From assembly GCA_903830945.1 (NCBI GenBank), contig CAIKVT010000036.1, forward strand, positions 1-64,000: DNA of 64,000 nucleotides. Reading direction: 5' to 3'. Source of the DNA: an uncultured Elusimicrobia bacterium. GTDB taxonomy: Bacteria > Elusimicrobiota > Elusimicrobia > UBA1565 > UBA9628. Made by a program: the position numbers and the translations under genes. Under the pieces are notes generated by a model. The model was not told the DNA's origin and ran no database searches. It saw nothing but the letters and a program-made list of their open reading frames with translations. Positions 9,173-16,785 of this stretch are shown here, piece by piece. Numbering within the stretch: position 1 is the first letter of the stretch; every line of letters begins with the position of its first letter.

Positions 9173-10272
9173 GTCCGAGAGGCGGTCTGGGCGGTGGAGG
9201 CGCGGAGCTTCTTGAACCACTCGTGCGGGACGTCCTTGAGAGGGGGCGGACCCGACATGACCGCCTGCCCTGACGCCGCGAGCATTACATCGCCCACCGT
9301 CTGGAGCGCGGCGGGGCTGACCGGCGCCGTGCCGAACTCAGTCTGAAGCCACGCAATTGTCTCCATGCGCGCGAGTGAATCCATGCCGAGGTCGTGCGCA
9401 AGTTGTGTCGATTCGTCGATATGCTGAGCCCCGGTCGCCTCGGCTACATGCCGGAGCACCGTCTCGCGTACGGCCTGAGGCACGAGCGTCAGGTCTCCGT
9501 CGATCTCCGGCTTGTGGGGCTCGGCGACGATGCGCGCGCCGCCCTGTTCCCAGAGCGAGTAGGGGACGCGAGTGTTGGGCGGAGCCTCTTCGTTGTAGAA
9601 GCGTTCGAGCCAGCGGTTGATGACGGTGCGGCCGGCGGTGCGGGGAAAATCCCCGGGTTCGACGAGATTGATGGAAACGCGCCGGCGTGGGACGAAAAAT
9701 ACGCCGCTGGCGAACAGCGACTTGGCGCCGCGCTTGAGGACCTTCGCGGCGTCCGGCACCGTGCCCGAGGCGTATCCGAACCCGCTGCCCCACAGTCCCC
9801 GTGTCCGCACGAGGACGATGCGCACGTCGGGGAGTTCGTGTAGGATGGACTCGACCGCGGAGCCGGCGCCGAGGTCCTCGAGACGCTGCCGGTCGAGACG
9901 CCCTTGCGGGTAGAGCAAGAGGCTGTCGCCCGTGCGGAGCGCCTTGACGCATGACGCGACGACTTGACGGATCTCGTCCGAGGTCCCGACGTCGGGCCTG
10001 TCGATGTCAGGGATAGGGATGACGCGGAACCCGCGCGCGAGCTGGCGAATCAGGAACTGGTCGATCTGGTCGCGGTTGGCGAGCGCCCGCACGCGAAACT
10101 CCGGCCAGAGCCGCGAGATGAGGATCACCGGGTCGATCAGCGCCGGGTGGTTCGGGAGGAAGAGGATCCCCGTGCGGCCCTTCTTGGCGACCGCGTCCAG
10201 TCCCTCGACGCGTACGCGGTAGCGTAGCCACAGCAGTCCCCGCGCGAGCCATATCCAGAACCGGTTGCTCAT
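9169..10272 (-). CDS. PlsC-type acyltransferase fused to an acyl carrier protein domain
   Basis: This 367-residue fusion has two parts. Residues about 1-240 are a lysophospholipid/1-acylglycerol-3-phosphate acyltransferase domain with an N-terminal hydrophobic helix, the catalytic NHPALIDP (HX4D-like motif) and LLLYPQGRLDRQR in place of the usual EGTR. Residues about 265-345 form an acyl carrier domain with the 4'-phosphopantetheine site LGMDSLARMETI. The C-terminal 25 residues are a tail. The ATG at 10272 is preferred; a GTG at 10281 in the same frame follows directly on the stop of a 10-codon upstream ORF. A carrier domain in the same chain as the acyltransferase, plus an acyl-activating enzyme in the next gene, suggests phospholipid acylation or remodelling from a tethered acyl donor. 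Confidence 0.82.
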   Translation of the reverse strand: MSNRFWIWLARGLLWLRYRVRVEGLDAVAKKGRTGILFLPNHPALIDPVILISRLWPEFRVRALANRDQIDQFLIRQLARGFRVIPIPDIDRPDVGTSDEIRQVVASCVKALRTGDSLLLYPQGRLDRQRLEDLGAGSAVESILHELPDVRIVLVRTRGLWGSGFGYASGTVPDAAKVLKRGAKSLFASGVFFVPRRRVSINLVEPGDFPRTAGRTVINRWLERFYNEEAPPNTRVPYSLWEQGGARIVAEPHKPEIDGDLTLVPQAVRETVLRHVAEATGAQHIDESTQLAHDLGMDSLARMETIAWLQTEFGTAPVSPAALQTVGDVMLAASGQAVMSGPPPLKDVPHEWFKKLRASTAQTASRT

Positions 10273-10281
10273 TGCGACCAC

Positions 10282-10314
10282 TTAGCCTTGCCGGTGAGGC
10301 GGGAGATCGAGCAT
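10282..10314 (-). CDS. Possible 10-codon leaderless upstream ORF
   Basis: ATG at 10314 begins MLDLPPHRQG and ends with TAA at 10284-10282, ten bases before the PlsC-ACP ATG. TGATACCAT ends 7 bases upstream of this ATG, the same arrangement as in front of the ManA-like gene. If transcription starts at this ATG, ribosomes would translate the short ORF and then reinitiate at the GTG 10281 or ATG 10272. It may instead be simply the 5' leader. Confidence 0.3.
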   Translation of the reverse strand: MLDLPPHRQG

Positions 10315-10321
10315 GGATTCA

Positions 10322-10330
10322 ATGGTATCA
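10322..10330 (-). promoter_or_regulatory. Extended -10 upstream of the PlsC-ACP gene
   Basis: TGATACCAT on the minus strand, within a block that is identical at 19 of 20 positions to the one in front of 7555. The predicted transcript start falls at or next to 10314. Confidence 0.4.
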
Positions 10331-10347
10331 AAAAGAAGCGGTTGCGA

Positions 10348-10908
10348 TTACTGCTCTCCGCTTCGGGCACGGTGGTTCCAGATGTGGTCGTAGAGGCTGT
10401 AGCCGCAGAGCGCGAAGCACAGGCAGCCCGCGAAGACCGCATACGCGCCGAGCTGCAAGTCGAAACGCAGCAGCCCGACGGAGTCAAGCAGATAAGTCCA
10501 GTCATGCTCGCCTCCTCCGATCAAGGGCAGGACTTGCGCGCGCGCGTCCGCCATATAGGGTCCGATGCCGAGGAAGTTCGTGGCGAACCAGAAGATGCAG
10601 AAATCGGCCGACTTAGGCTGCCGCTGGCGCAGGAAGGAGAAGTAGAACGGCAGGGGCATGAGCAGCTGCATCAAGGTTCCGCCCGCGAAGCCGATCCAGC
10701 GGTTGCCCAGGAGGCCGAAGATGGGATGGCCGGCTTCATGGATGATGAGGTCGAACCAGACCATGATGGAAAGGGCGCGGCTGAGGGGGTTGCGCAGCGA
10801 GTAGAGAGCTGCGGCGGCCGCGAAGAGCACGGTCAGCTGCAGCGGGCCGAAGCGCAGACGCCAGAATGCCTTCCTATCGGGATCGAGCCAGGCGAGGATG
10901 TCGTGCAT
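10348..10908 (-). CDS. Small membrane protein with HEAGH zinc-protease-like motif
   Basis: The protein has 186 residues and about four hydrophobic segments. Residues 55-62 read IIHEAGHP (His57, Glu58, His61), a HEXXH motif inside or beside a membrane helix, as in intramembrane M50-type metalloproteases and their non-proteolytic relatives. A third metal ligand such as the M50 NxxPxPxLDG motif is not evident, so protease activity is uncertain. It lies downstream of a 41-residue ORF and ahead of the PlsC-ACP unit, all on the same strand. Confidence 0.6.
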   Translation of the reverse strand: MHDILAWLDPDRKAFWRLRFGPLQLTVLFAAAAALYSLRNPLSRALSIMVWFDLIIHEAGHPIFGLLGNRWIGFAGGTLMQLLMPLPFYFSFLRQRQPKSADFCIFWFATNFLGIGPYMADARAQVLPLIGGGEHDWTYLLDSVGLLRFDLQLGAYAVFAGCLCFALCGYSLYDHIWNHRARSGEQ

Positions 10909-10916
10909 CGTCGCGG

Positions 10917-11042
10917 TTAACGACCTGCAGTGGACTGCCCGGGGGGGCCTTCCAGCCGGACCAGGCGCTGTGTTTTGGCTTCGGGTTTGGTCTTAAGTCG
11001 TGCGATATCTTTCTTGGGGGCGGGCGGGTTCTCGTTGATCAT
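10917..11042 (-). CDS. Small basic protein, 41 residues, unknown
   Basis: ATG at 11042 opens MINENPPAPKKDIARLKTK and the frame ends with TAA at 10917. It is rich in Lys, Arg and Pro with no membrane segment. AGGA lies 7 bases upstream and a TAAAAT -10 box (minus strand 11059-11054) lies 11 bases upstream, so this ORF probably begins the transcript that includes the HEAGH protein 9 bases downstream. No family is recognised. The rest of the interval up to 11229 shows no other gene. Confidence 0.4.
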   Translation of the reverse strand: MINENPPAPKKDIARLKTKPEAKTQRLVRLEGPPGQSTAGR

Positions 11043-11229
11043 GGTGCATTCCTATTTTACCTGTTTCCACTTGTTGCCGGAAGGGCCGCAAGACCTGTGC
11101 GGCCGCTGAGAGGCGCGACATCTGCCGCTAGTTGAATTCGAGCCGCAGATGGAGTTCAATATCTGAATCAATCAAGCCCCGCATGAAATGTGGCTAGATT
11201 GTCCTGAGCCTGGGGCGTCTACCAAGCTG

Positions 11230-12324
11230 ATGAAGACAAAGATCATAAAAAGCAACGGTAAATCTGGGATCGCGACTCTTGTCCTGCCATCACGCTCCGA
11301 ACATTGCGTGACTGTATGCGGCGATAACGCCATCCTTATGAACAATATCATCCGTGACTTGGTCGGGGAACGCGACGCGGTGACACTCAGCCGTTTCGTC
11401 TTTGCCGGACGCGCACACTACCGGAATTTTAAAAACAACATTTCCTCATCCGATGGAATTTTCGATTGGCTTCAGGGCGACGCATGCGGGGATGGTGAGA
11501 TTTCCGCAATGCAGTCATTCGCCGTTTCGAGAACAAAGGCAACCCCGATCAAAGTCAATGGCCATTTGACAGGATATTTCTTTGATGACGAATTCGCGCG
11601 GTACTGCCGTTTGAGCGGCCTTGTCCCAAAGGATATAAATTCCACTCGGGAGGCGCAGGCCCGCGAAGTGTTCGATCTCATGGCGGCATCACTCGACCAA
11701 TGCGGAATGTGTTTTACGGATACTGTGCGAACTTGGTTCTATATCGACAGGCTTCTTGAATGGTACAAGGGATTCAACGCTGTGAGGATGAAATTTTTCC
11801 AGGAGAACAAGGTATTTGAAAAGACAATTCCAGCGAGTACCGGCATCGGTGCCGGCAATGCTTTGGGCACGGCGCTCATTGCCGATCTGATCGCGGTAAA
11901 ACCAAAATCGGACCAGGTCCGGATCCAGTCCGTTCCGTCGCCGATGCAATGCTCGGCATTGGATTACAGGAGCTCCTTCAGCCGCGCAGTTGAAATGAGC
12001 TTTCCGACGCACCGCACCCTGCTTCTTTCCGGAACAGCAAGCATCGGCCCGGACGGCCAGTCTGTATTCATCGGCGACTGCGTGAAGCAGATCGGCCTGA
12101 CAATGCAGGTTGTAGAAGCCTTGCTCAAATCTCGTGACATGGGGTGGATGGATCTTTTCCGCGGAATCGCATATTTCAAGGACATGTCCGACAGAAAGTT
12201 TTTAGACCAGTACTGCAAAGATCATGGCATCCCGGAATTCCCTATCGCAGTTGCTCATGCCGACATCTGCCGGGGAGATCTCCTGTTTGAAATCGAGGCC
12301 GATGCTGTTAAAGTTGATTCTTAA
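11230..12324 (+). CDS. Chorismatase (FkbO/Hyg5)-like, RidA-superfamily protein
   Basis: About 364 residues from the ATG at 11230 (an in-frame ATG at 11188 would add 14 residues; neither has a Shine-Dalgarno). Motifs fit the chorismatase branch of the YjgF/RidA superfamily: DTVRTWFYIDRLLEWYKGFNAVRMKFF, STGIGAGNALGTALIADLIAVKP and LLLSGTASIGPDG. Family members such as FkbO and Hyg5 hydrolyse chorismate to dihydroxycyclohexadiene- or hydroxybenzoate-type products that start polyketide or pigment pathways. No such pathway gene is nearby. The gene is visibly AT-richer than its neighbours with more AAA/ATT codons, which suggests transfer. The name is a fold and motif assignment; catalytic residues were not verified. 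Confidence 0.62.
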   Translation: MKTKIIKSNGKSGIATLVLPSRSEHCVTVCGDNAILMNNIIRDLVGERDAVTLSRFVFAGRAHYRNFKNNISSSDGIFDWLQGDACGDGEISAMQSFAVSRTKATPIKVNGHLTGYFFDDEFARYCRLSGLVPKDINSTREAQAREVFDLMAASLDQCGMCFTDTVRTWFYIDRLLEWYKGFNAVRMKFFQENKVFEKTIPASTGIGAGNALGTALIADLIAVKPKSDQVRIQSVPSPMQCSALDYRSSFSRAVEMSFPTHRTLLLSGTASIGPDGQSVFIGDCVKQIGLTMQVVEALLKSRDMGWMDLFRGIAYFKDMSDRKFLDQYCKDHGIPEFPIAVAHADICRGDLLFEIEADAVKVDS

Positions 12325-12516
12325 ATCAACGGTCTCTTGAAAGCAGATCCGAATTGATCGGGCTCAACGGCAGTGGGGGGGCGCGGCAAGCGGTTCGAGG
12401 CAGGGTTGTTTGTCCTGCAATCAATCCGCCTTCAGCGTGGCCACGTCCATGGAGATGCCGGGCGCATGGTTTCGGGTGCTGCTGCTCAGGGCTTGCAACC
12501 GTTGAACCGGACCATT

Positions 12517-12525
12517 TGATAGAAT
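12517..12525 (+). promoter_or_regulatory. Extended -10, leaderless promoter of the AsmA-like gene
   Basis: TGATAGAAT (TG-N-TAGAAT) ends 6 bases before the ATG at 12532. No Shine-Dalgarno fits between. Confidence 0.5.
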
Positions 12526-12531
12526 CCCTGC

Positions 12532-14130
12532 ATGACCCACGGCATGCCCACTATCTACAAGATTCTTCTTGCCGTCGTGGCCGCTGTCTTGGCCGGTGTC
12601 GCGGCGCTCACCGTCGCGCTTAAGATCTGGCTGCCTCCTCAGAAAGTCCGTCAATTCGTCGTGGAGCAGGCCGGCAAATACCTTCATCGCGAGGTCCGGC
12701 TTAAGTCCGTGGACCTCGGCGTGATCAAGGGTTTGGAATTGGAGGGCTTGGAGATCTCGGAGAAGCCGGATTTCAAGGCCGGGGTCTTCGCGGGGGTGGA
12801 GACCTTCCGTTTCCGCATTCGGCTGCTGCCGCTGCTGCGCAAGAGGGTGGTCATCGACGAGATCATGGTGGCGGGCCCGAGCCTGGCCGTGGTCCAGCTC
12901 AAGCCCGGCGTCTTCAATTTTTCAGATTTGCTCGCCGCTCCGTCGATAGCGGGCAAAGCCATGGAGGCCAAGCCAGTGGGCTTGGCCTTGCCCTTCGCCT
13001 TGCAGGCGTCGATCATCGCGCTCAAGGATGGGCGCTTCTCTTGTCAGGATAAAGTCTCAGGCGCGCAGTGGCGCGGCGGCAAGCTCCAGGGCGTCATCAA
13101 GGACCTGAGCCTGGCCCAGCCTTTCGGCGTGGCGGTTGGTCTGCAGGCCGAGCAGATCGCGCCGGGCAGCCTTAAGGCTAAGCTCGACTTCGATGGCCAG
13201 GTAGATCTTTCCGGGCTGTCCTCTGGCAAGCTCACTCTAGGCATCAAGACACTTTCCGCGGACATCGCCGGTCTCGTCCTGTCTTTGGCCGGTCCCGTGC
13301 ACTTGGACGGGGATAATATCAAGGCCGAGGACCTTAAGGGCAAGCTCGGCAGCGGCATATTGACGATCAAGGCCGTCATCCGTGACTTCAATAAGGCGCC
13401 GGACGCCCAGTTGGAAGTCAGCCTGAGTGAACTTGACGCGGCACAACTTTTCGATGTTAAAGACCTCGCGGTGGGCAAGGTACCGTCGCCCTTGCCGGCG
13501 AAGGCCGGTTTCCGTTCGCCGGAGGCGACGGCTGTCGCCGTTTCGCCTATGAAGGCCAGCGGCAAGGTCGCGGTGGATAAGATCATCTACCGCACGTTCA
13601 AGGCCGAGAATCTGCTCATAACCGGGGATATGAAGGGCATCACCCCGGACCTTCGCGGGCTTTCCGGATGGGCCAAGCTCAGTGTGGGCGGCGGCACATT
13701 CGAGTCGGAAGAGGGGGGCGGCTGGCGCTCTAATCTCATGAAGGCCTTGCTCATCCCCCTGGCCGTGCTCAAGCAGGTCGGCCGTCTGGGCTCGGTTCTG
13801 CACCTGCTGCCGTCCTTCGATAAGCTCGCCTTTTCTGAGATCAAGGGCGACTACGTCTTCGAAGACGGCCTTATGACCATCCGGGATTTTCACATGGACA
13901 GCGCCGCAGCCCGCGTCATGGCTAGAGGGACCATCGATCTGCCTGCCCAGAAGATCAACCTCCAGGTCACCATCGTCCTAGCCAACCTGGCGCCTATCGG
14001 CGTGGACGTGGGGGGGACCTTCGACGAGCCCAAGCCCCGCCTGCGCTTGGATAAGTCTCTGGCCGCGCCGCTTCAGAAGCTCGCCCAGCCCGCGATGGAT
14101 ATTTTGAAGGGACTGTTCAAGACTCGGTAG
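12532..14130 (+). CDS. AsmA-family envelope protein
   Basis: The protein has 532 residues. An N-terminal transmembrane anchor (IYKILLAVVAAVLAGVAALTVAL) is followed by WLPPQKVRQFVVEQAGKYLHREVRLKSVDLGVIKGLELEGLEI, the AsmA/TamB-type start of a repeating beta-groove. The rest is beta-rich and closes with DVGGTFDEPKPRLRLDKSLAAPLQKL, a common end of AsmA-like C-terminal domains. AsmA-like proteins span the periplasm and are implicated in lipid transport to and assembly of the outer membrane, so a diderm envelope is implied. It probably starts the short operon that includes the Cys-rich protein 12 bases downstream. Confidence 0.8.
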   Translation: MTHGMPTIYKILLAVVAAVLAGVAALTVALKIWLPPQKVRQFVVEQAGKYLHREVRLKSVDLGVIKGLELEGLEISEKPDFKAGVFAGVETFRFRIRLLPLLRKRVVIDEIMVAGPSLAVVQLKPGVFNFSDLLAAPSIAGKAMEAKPVGLALPFALQASIIALKDGRFSCQDKVSGAQWRGGKLQGVIKDLSLAQPFGVAVGLQAEQIAPGSLKAKLDFDGQVDLSGLSSGKLTLGIKTLSADIAGLVLSLAGPVHLDGDNIKAEDLKGKLGSGILTIKAVIRDFNKAPDAQLEVSLSELDAAQLFDVKDLAVGKVPSPLPAKAGFRSPEATAVAVSPMKASGKVAVDKIIYRTFKAENLLITGDMKGITPDLRGLSGWAKLSVGGGTFESEEGGGWRSNLMKALLIPLAVLKQVGRLGSVLHLLPSFDKLAFSEIKGDYVFEDGLMTIRDFHMDSAAARVMARGTIDLPAQKINLQVTIVLANLAPIGVDVGGTFDEPKPRLRLDKSLAAPLQKLAQPAMDILKGLFKTR

Positions 14131-14142
14131 CCGGGGGACCTG

Positions 14143-14862
14143 ATGAAAATCGTTTACCATTTCCAGCATAAGGGAGGGCAGGAGAGTCGTTTTGAGCTGA
14201 GTCTTGACCCTCAGACCTTAGGTCTCGTTCCCGTCGCGGACGAGCCGCCGCCGGAGTGGACCCGTCTGGGCAACCGCCAGTGTCCGCACTGCCCGCTCGG
14301 CGAGGACCGGTATCCCCAATGTCCTATCGCCCGCAACGTCGCCGGGGTCATTCGGGAGTTCGCGCCCAATATCTCTTTTGAGGAAGCGGAGATCTCGATT
14401 TCGACCGAGGCCCGGGAGTATCGGCGCCGGGCGCCGCTGCAGAGCGGAATCAGCAGCCTCATCGGTATCGTGATGGTCACCAGCGGCTGCCCGCACATGG
14501 ACAAGCTCCGGCCTATGGTCTACACCCACCTGCCCTTCGCTTCGACCGAGGAAACCACCTATCGGGCCATCTCCATGTACCTGCTGGCCCAGTATCTTCG
14601 CCGCCAGAGGGGGCTTGAGCCCGATTGGGGCCTGGCCGGTCTGGTGCGGATATACGAGGCGATCAGCATAGTCAACAAGCATTTCGTGGATAGGCTAAAA
14701 ACCATTAAGATGCAGGACGCTTCGCTCAACGCCGTCGTGAAGCTCGACTGCTTCGCTATCATGGCCTCCACGATCATCGAGGCGCAGTCCCTGGCGGGCG
14801 TGGAGAGCCTGTTCCGGCCTTATCTTGACGGCTCTGAGATGGACCCCGCCGGCCGGCCGTGA
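14143..14862 (+). CDS. Conserved Cys-rich protein of unknown function
   Basis: This 239-residue soluble protein opens with a beta-rich section (MKIVYHFQHKGGQESRFELSL...) and then WTRLGNRQCPHCPLGEDRYPQCPIARN, a cluster CxxCxL(x)nCP that could bind a metal. A helical section rich in conserved-looking residues (SGCPHMDKLRPMVYTHLPFASTEETTYRAISMYLLAQYLR) follows. The pattern CPxCPL...CP.A reminds me of the DUF6901 group, but I cannot verify that. It follows the AsmA-like gene after 12 bases. Confidence 0.6.
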   Translation: MKIVYHFQHKGGQESRFELSLDPQTLGLVPVADEPPPEWTRLGNRQCPHCPLGEDRYPQCPIARNVAGVIREFAPNISFEEAEISISTEAREYRRRAPLQSGISSLIGIVMVTSGCPHMDKLRPMVYTHLPFASTEETTYRAISMYLLAQYLRRQRGLEPDWGLAGLVRIYEAISIVNKHFVDRLKTIKMQDASLNAVVKLDCFAIMASTIIEAQSLAGVESLFRPYLDGSEMDPAGRP

Positions 14863-14896
14863 TCGTCGTCTTGCGCCAACTCAAACTATTTTGTTA

Positions 14897-14909
14897 CCAT
14901 ATAATAAGG
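14897..14909 (+). promoter_or_regulatory. -10 box overlapped by a near-palindromic site, MarR operon
   Basis: TATAAT at 14900-14905 is a perfect -10 hexamer 15 bases upstream of the MarR ATG. It sits inside CCATATAATAAGG (14897-14909), which is palindromic at 10 of 13 positions. A MarR repressor bound there would block RNA polymerase, so this is a candidate autoregulatory operator. The -35 region is poor. Confidence 0.45.
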
Positions 14910-14920
14910 CAGCTAATTAA

Positions 14921-15439
14921 ATGCATTCCAGCTTCATCCTTAAGGACATCTCGCGCCGGGAGACCTTGGAGTCTATCGCGGCCCGTTACCCAGAATTCGA
15001 GATGAGCGCCCAGGAGTGCTTCCTGGCGCTGCTCAGCGTCGCCGGCCACGTCATGGAGGCTATCGAGCTGCAGTTGTCTCGGCATAAGACCTCGCAGGGG
15101 CGCATTCGGATACTGCTCGAGCTCCAGCAGACCTCCAGCCAGGCTCTGGCCGCGGGGGAACTGGCCGCGCGGCTTAAGGTCACCCCCGCCACGGTCACGG
15201 GACTCCTGGACGGCCTCGAGCGCGCGGGGCAGGTCCGCCGGAAGCGCTGCCGCGAGGATCGGAGGAGCGTCGCGGTTCGGCTGACGGCGCGCGGGACGAG
15301 GGTCCTTTCCAAGGTCATGCCCGAGCGCTTTCTGCGCAATTCGCGGCTTATGGCCAAGCTTTCCGAGGTCGATCGGCGCGCTTTGGTGCGGCTCCTGGGC
15401 AGGGTCGGGCGCGGTCTGGAGGAGTTTTCTCGCTCATGA
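14921..15439 (+). CDS. MarR-family transcriptional regulator
   Basis: The protein has 172 residues with a MarR-type winged helix. AGELAARLKVTPATVTGLLDGLERAGQVRR is the helix-turn-helix and CREDRRSVAVRLTARGTRVL is the wing with its conserved Asp-Arg-Arg. Flanking helices should form the dimer interface. It heads the operon MarR-TolC-EmrA-EmrB; its stop overlaps the next start as ATGA. By analogy with MprA/EmrR it probably represses the efflux genes until a lipophilic ligand binds. The gene has no Shine-Dalgarno but a TATAAT lies 15 bases upstream of the ATG. Confidence 0.9.
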   Translation: MHSSFILKDISRRETLESIAARYPEFEMSAQECFLALLSVAGHVMEAIELQLSRHKTSQGRIRILLELQQTSSQALAAGELAARLKVTPATVTGLLDGLERAGQVRRKRCREDRRSVAVRLTARGTRVLSKVMPERFLRNSRLMAKLSEVDRRALVRLLGRVGRGLEEFSRS

Positions 15440-16773
15440 GTTTTTCCTGTCGTCGTGCCGCTGTCGGATGGTTCTTGGCGTTGTCGCTGCCTGTCCTGGG
15501 CGCGGCCGCGCCCCCGGTCGCGGAACCCTCGGTCGAGTTGACCTTGCAGGAGTGCGTCACGTTGGCCGTGAGGAACAACCTGGTCGTGCGCCTGGCCAAG
15601 GCCGGCACCGCGGCCGCGCGGGGCCGGGTCCTGCAATCCGCCTCTTCGCTGTTGCCGCGTCTGACCGGGGGTATGAGCCAGGTACGCACTTACAGGGAGG
15701 ATCTGGCGGCCCTGGGCTTCAGCGGCGGAGGCTTCCCCGACCTCCTGGGACCTTTCAACACCTTTGACGCGCGCATCCGATTGGTGGCAGAGGTCTTCGA
15801 CCTGCCGTCCATCCTGCGGCTCAGATCCGCTGACGCTGATGACCGCGCCGCGGCCATGGAGGAGCGCCTCGCCGTAGAGCAGGTGGCTGCGACCGCGTCT
15901 TTGGCCTATGTGGAGTTGTTCCGCGCACGGCAGGCCATCGAATCGGCTCAGGCGGACGTGGAACTGTCCTTGAGCCTGCGCCAGCTCGCGGAGGACAAGA
16001 AGCACGCCGGCACTGCGGCCGGCATCGACGTGGCGCGGGCCAAGACCCGCGAAGCGGAGGGGAAGCTCGCCCTTCTTGAGGCCCACAACGTGGCCCGGGA
16101 GGCCGAGGTGCGTCTGCAGCGCGCAGTCGGCCTGCCTTTGGCGCGCGGCGTGGTCCTTAAGGACGCGCCGGGATTCGCGCCGGCCGAGCCGCCCCAGGCC
16201 GAAGCCGCGCTCCAGGCCGCGCGCGCGGACCGTTGGGAGCTGCGCATCGCCGAGGAGCGGTTCTCATCGGCCCGAGCCCAATGGCGGGCCGAGCAGTCCC
16301 AGAGGCTGCCTGCCGTCGCCTTGACCGGCGACGTGGGCTTGAGCGGCCCTGACCCGGATTCACGGGCCCGGACCACGGGCAGCGCGGGAGTGGCCTTGCA
16401 GTTGCCGATCTTCACCGGAGGCGATATCGCGGGCCGCGTGCGCGAGGCGGACAGCAGACGGGCCGCGGCCGAGGTGCGTCTTGCGGACCTGCGCGCGCAG
16501 GTCGAGGAGGACGTGCGCCTGGCCTTGATCGACCTCGGCGACGCGGTCGAGCGCGTGGATACCGCCTCCGAAGTCGCGCGGCTCGCTGAGGATGAGCTTG
16601 CCATGGCGCGGGACCGCTTCTTGGCCGGGGTCGCGGACAACGTGGAGCTCCTGAATTCCCAGGCCGCGCTGACCCACGCGCGCGACGCCCGGGTCTCGGC
16701 TCTAGCTCGCTACCAGGCGGCCCGCATCAGCCTTGCCTTGGCCCTGGGCCGGATGAAGGATTTCACTTTCTAA
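15436..16773 (+). CDS. TolC-like outer membrane efflux protein
   Basis: A 445-residue outer membrane factor. A signal peptide ends near LGAAAPPVA. Two OEP repeats follow, each with long amphipathic helices (VELTLQECVTLAVRNNLVVRLAKA; LRLADLRAQVEEDVRLALIDLGDAVERVDTASEVARLAEDEL) and the closing signature of the family, RFLAGVADNVELLNSQAALTHARD. Trimers of such proteins form the outer membrane channel for tripartite pumps. It overlaps the MarR gene by ATGA and is followed by the membrane fusion and MFS subunits, so a complete EmrAB-TolC-type exporter is encoded in one unit. Confidence 0.92.
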   Translation: MSFSCRRAAVGWFLALSLPVLGAAAPPVAEPSVELTLQECVTLAVRNNLVVRLAKAGTAAARGRVLQSASSLLPRLTGGMSQVRTYREDLAALGFSGGGFPDLLGPFNTFDARIRLVAEVFDLPSILRLRSADADDRAAAMEERLAVEQVAATASLAYVELFRARQAIESAQADVELSLSLRQLAEDKKHAGTAAGIDVARAKTREAEGKLALLEAHNVAREAEVRLQRAVGLPLARGVVLKDAPGFAPAEPPQAEAALQAARADRWELRIAEERFSSARAQWRAEQSQRLPAVALTGDVGLSGPDPDSRARTTGSAGVALQLPIFTGGDIAGRVREADSRRAAAEVRLADLRAQVEEDVRLALIDLGDAVERVDTASEVARLAEDELAMARDRFLAGVADNVELLNSQAALTHARDARVSALARYQAARISLALALGRMKDFTF

Positions 16774-16785
16774 ATGGGGGAAGTC

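Noticed and set aside
14986-16086. 366-codon minus-strand frame across the MarR and TolC genes
   Set aside because: It is antisense to two certain genes and shows no domain.
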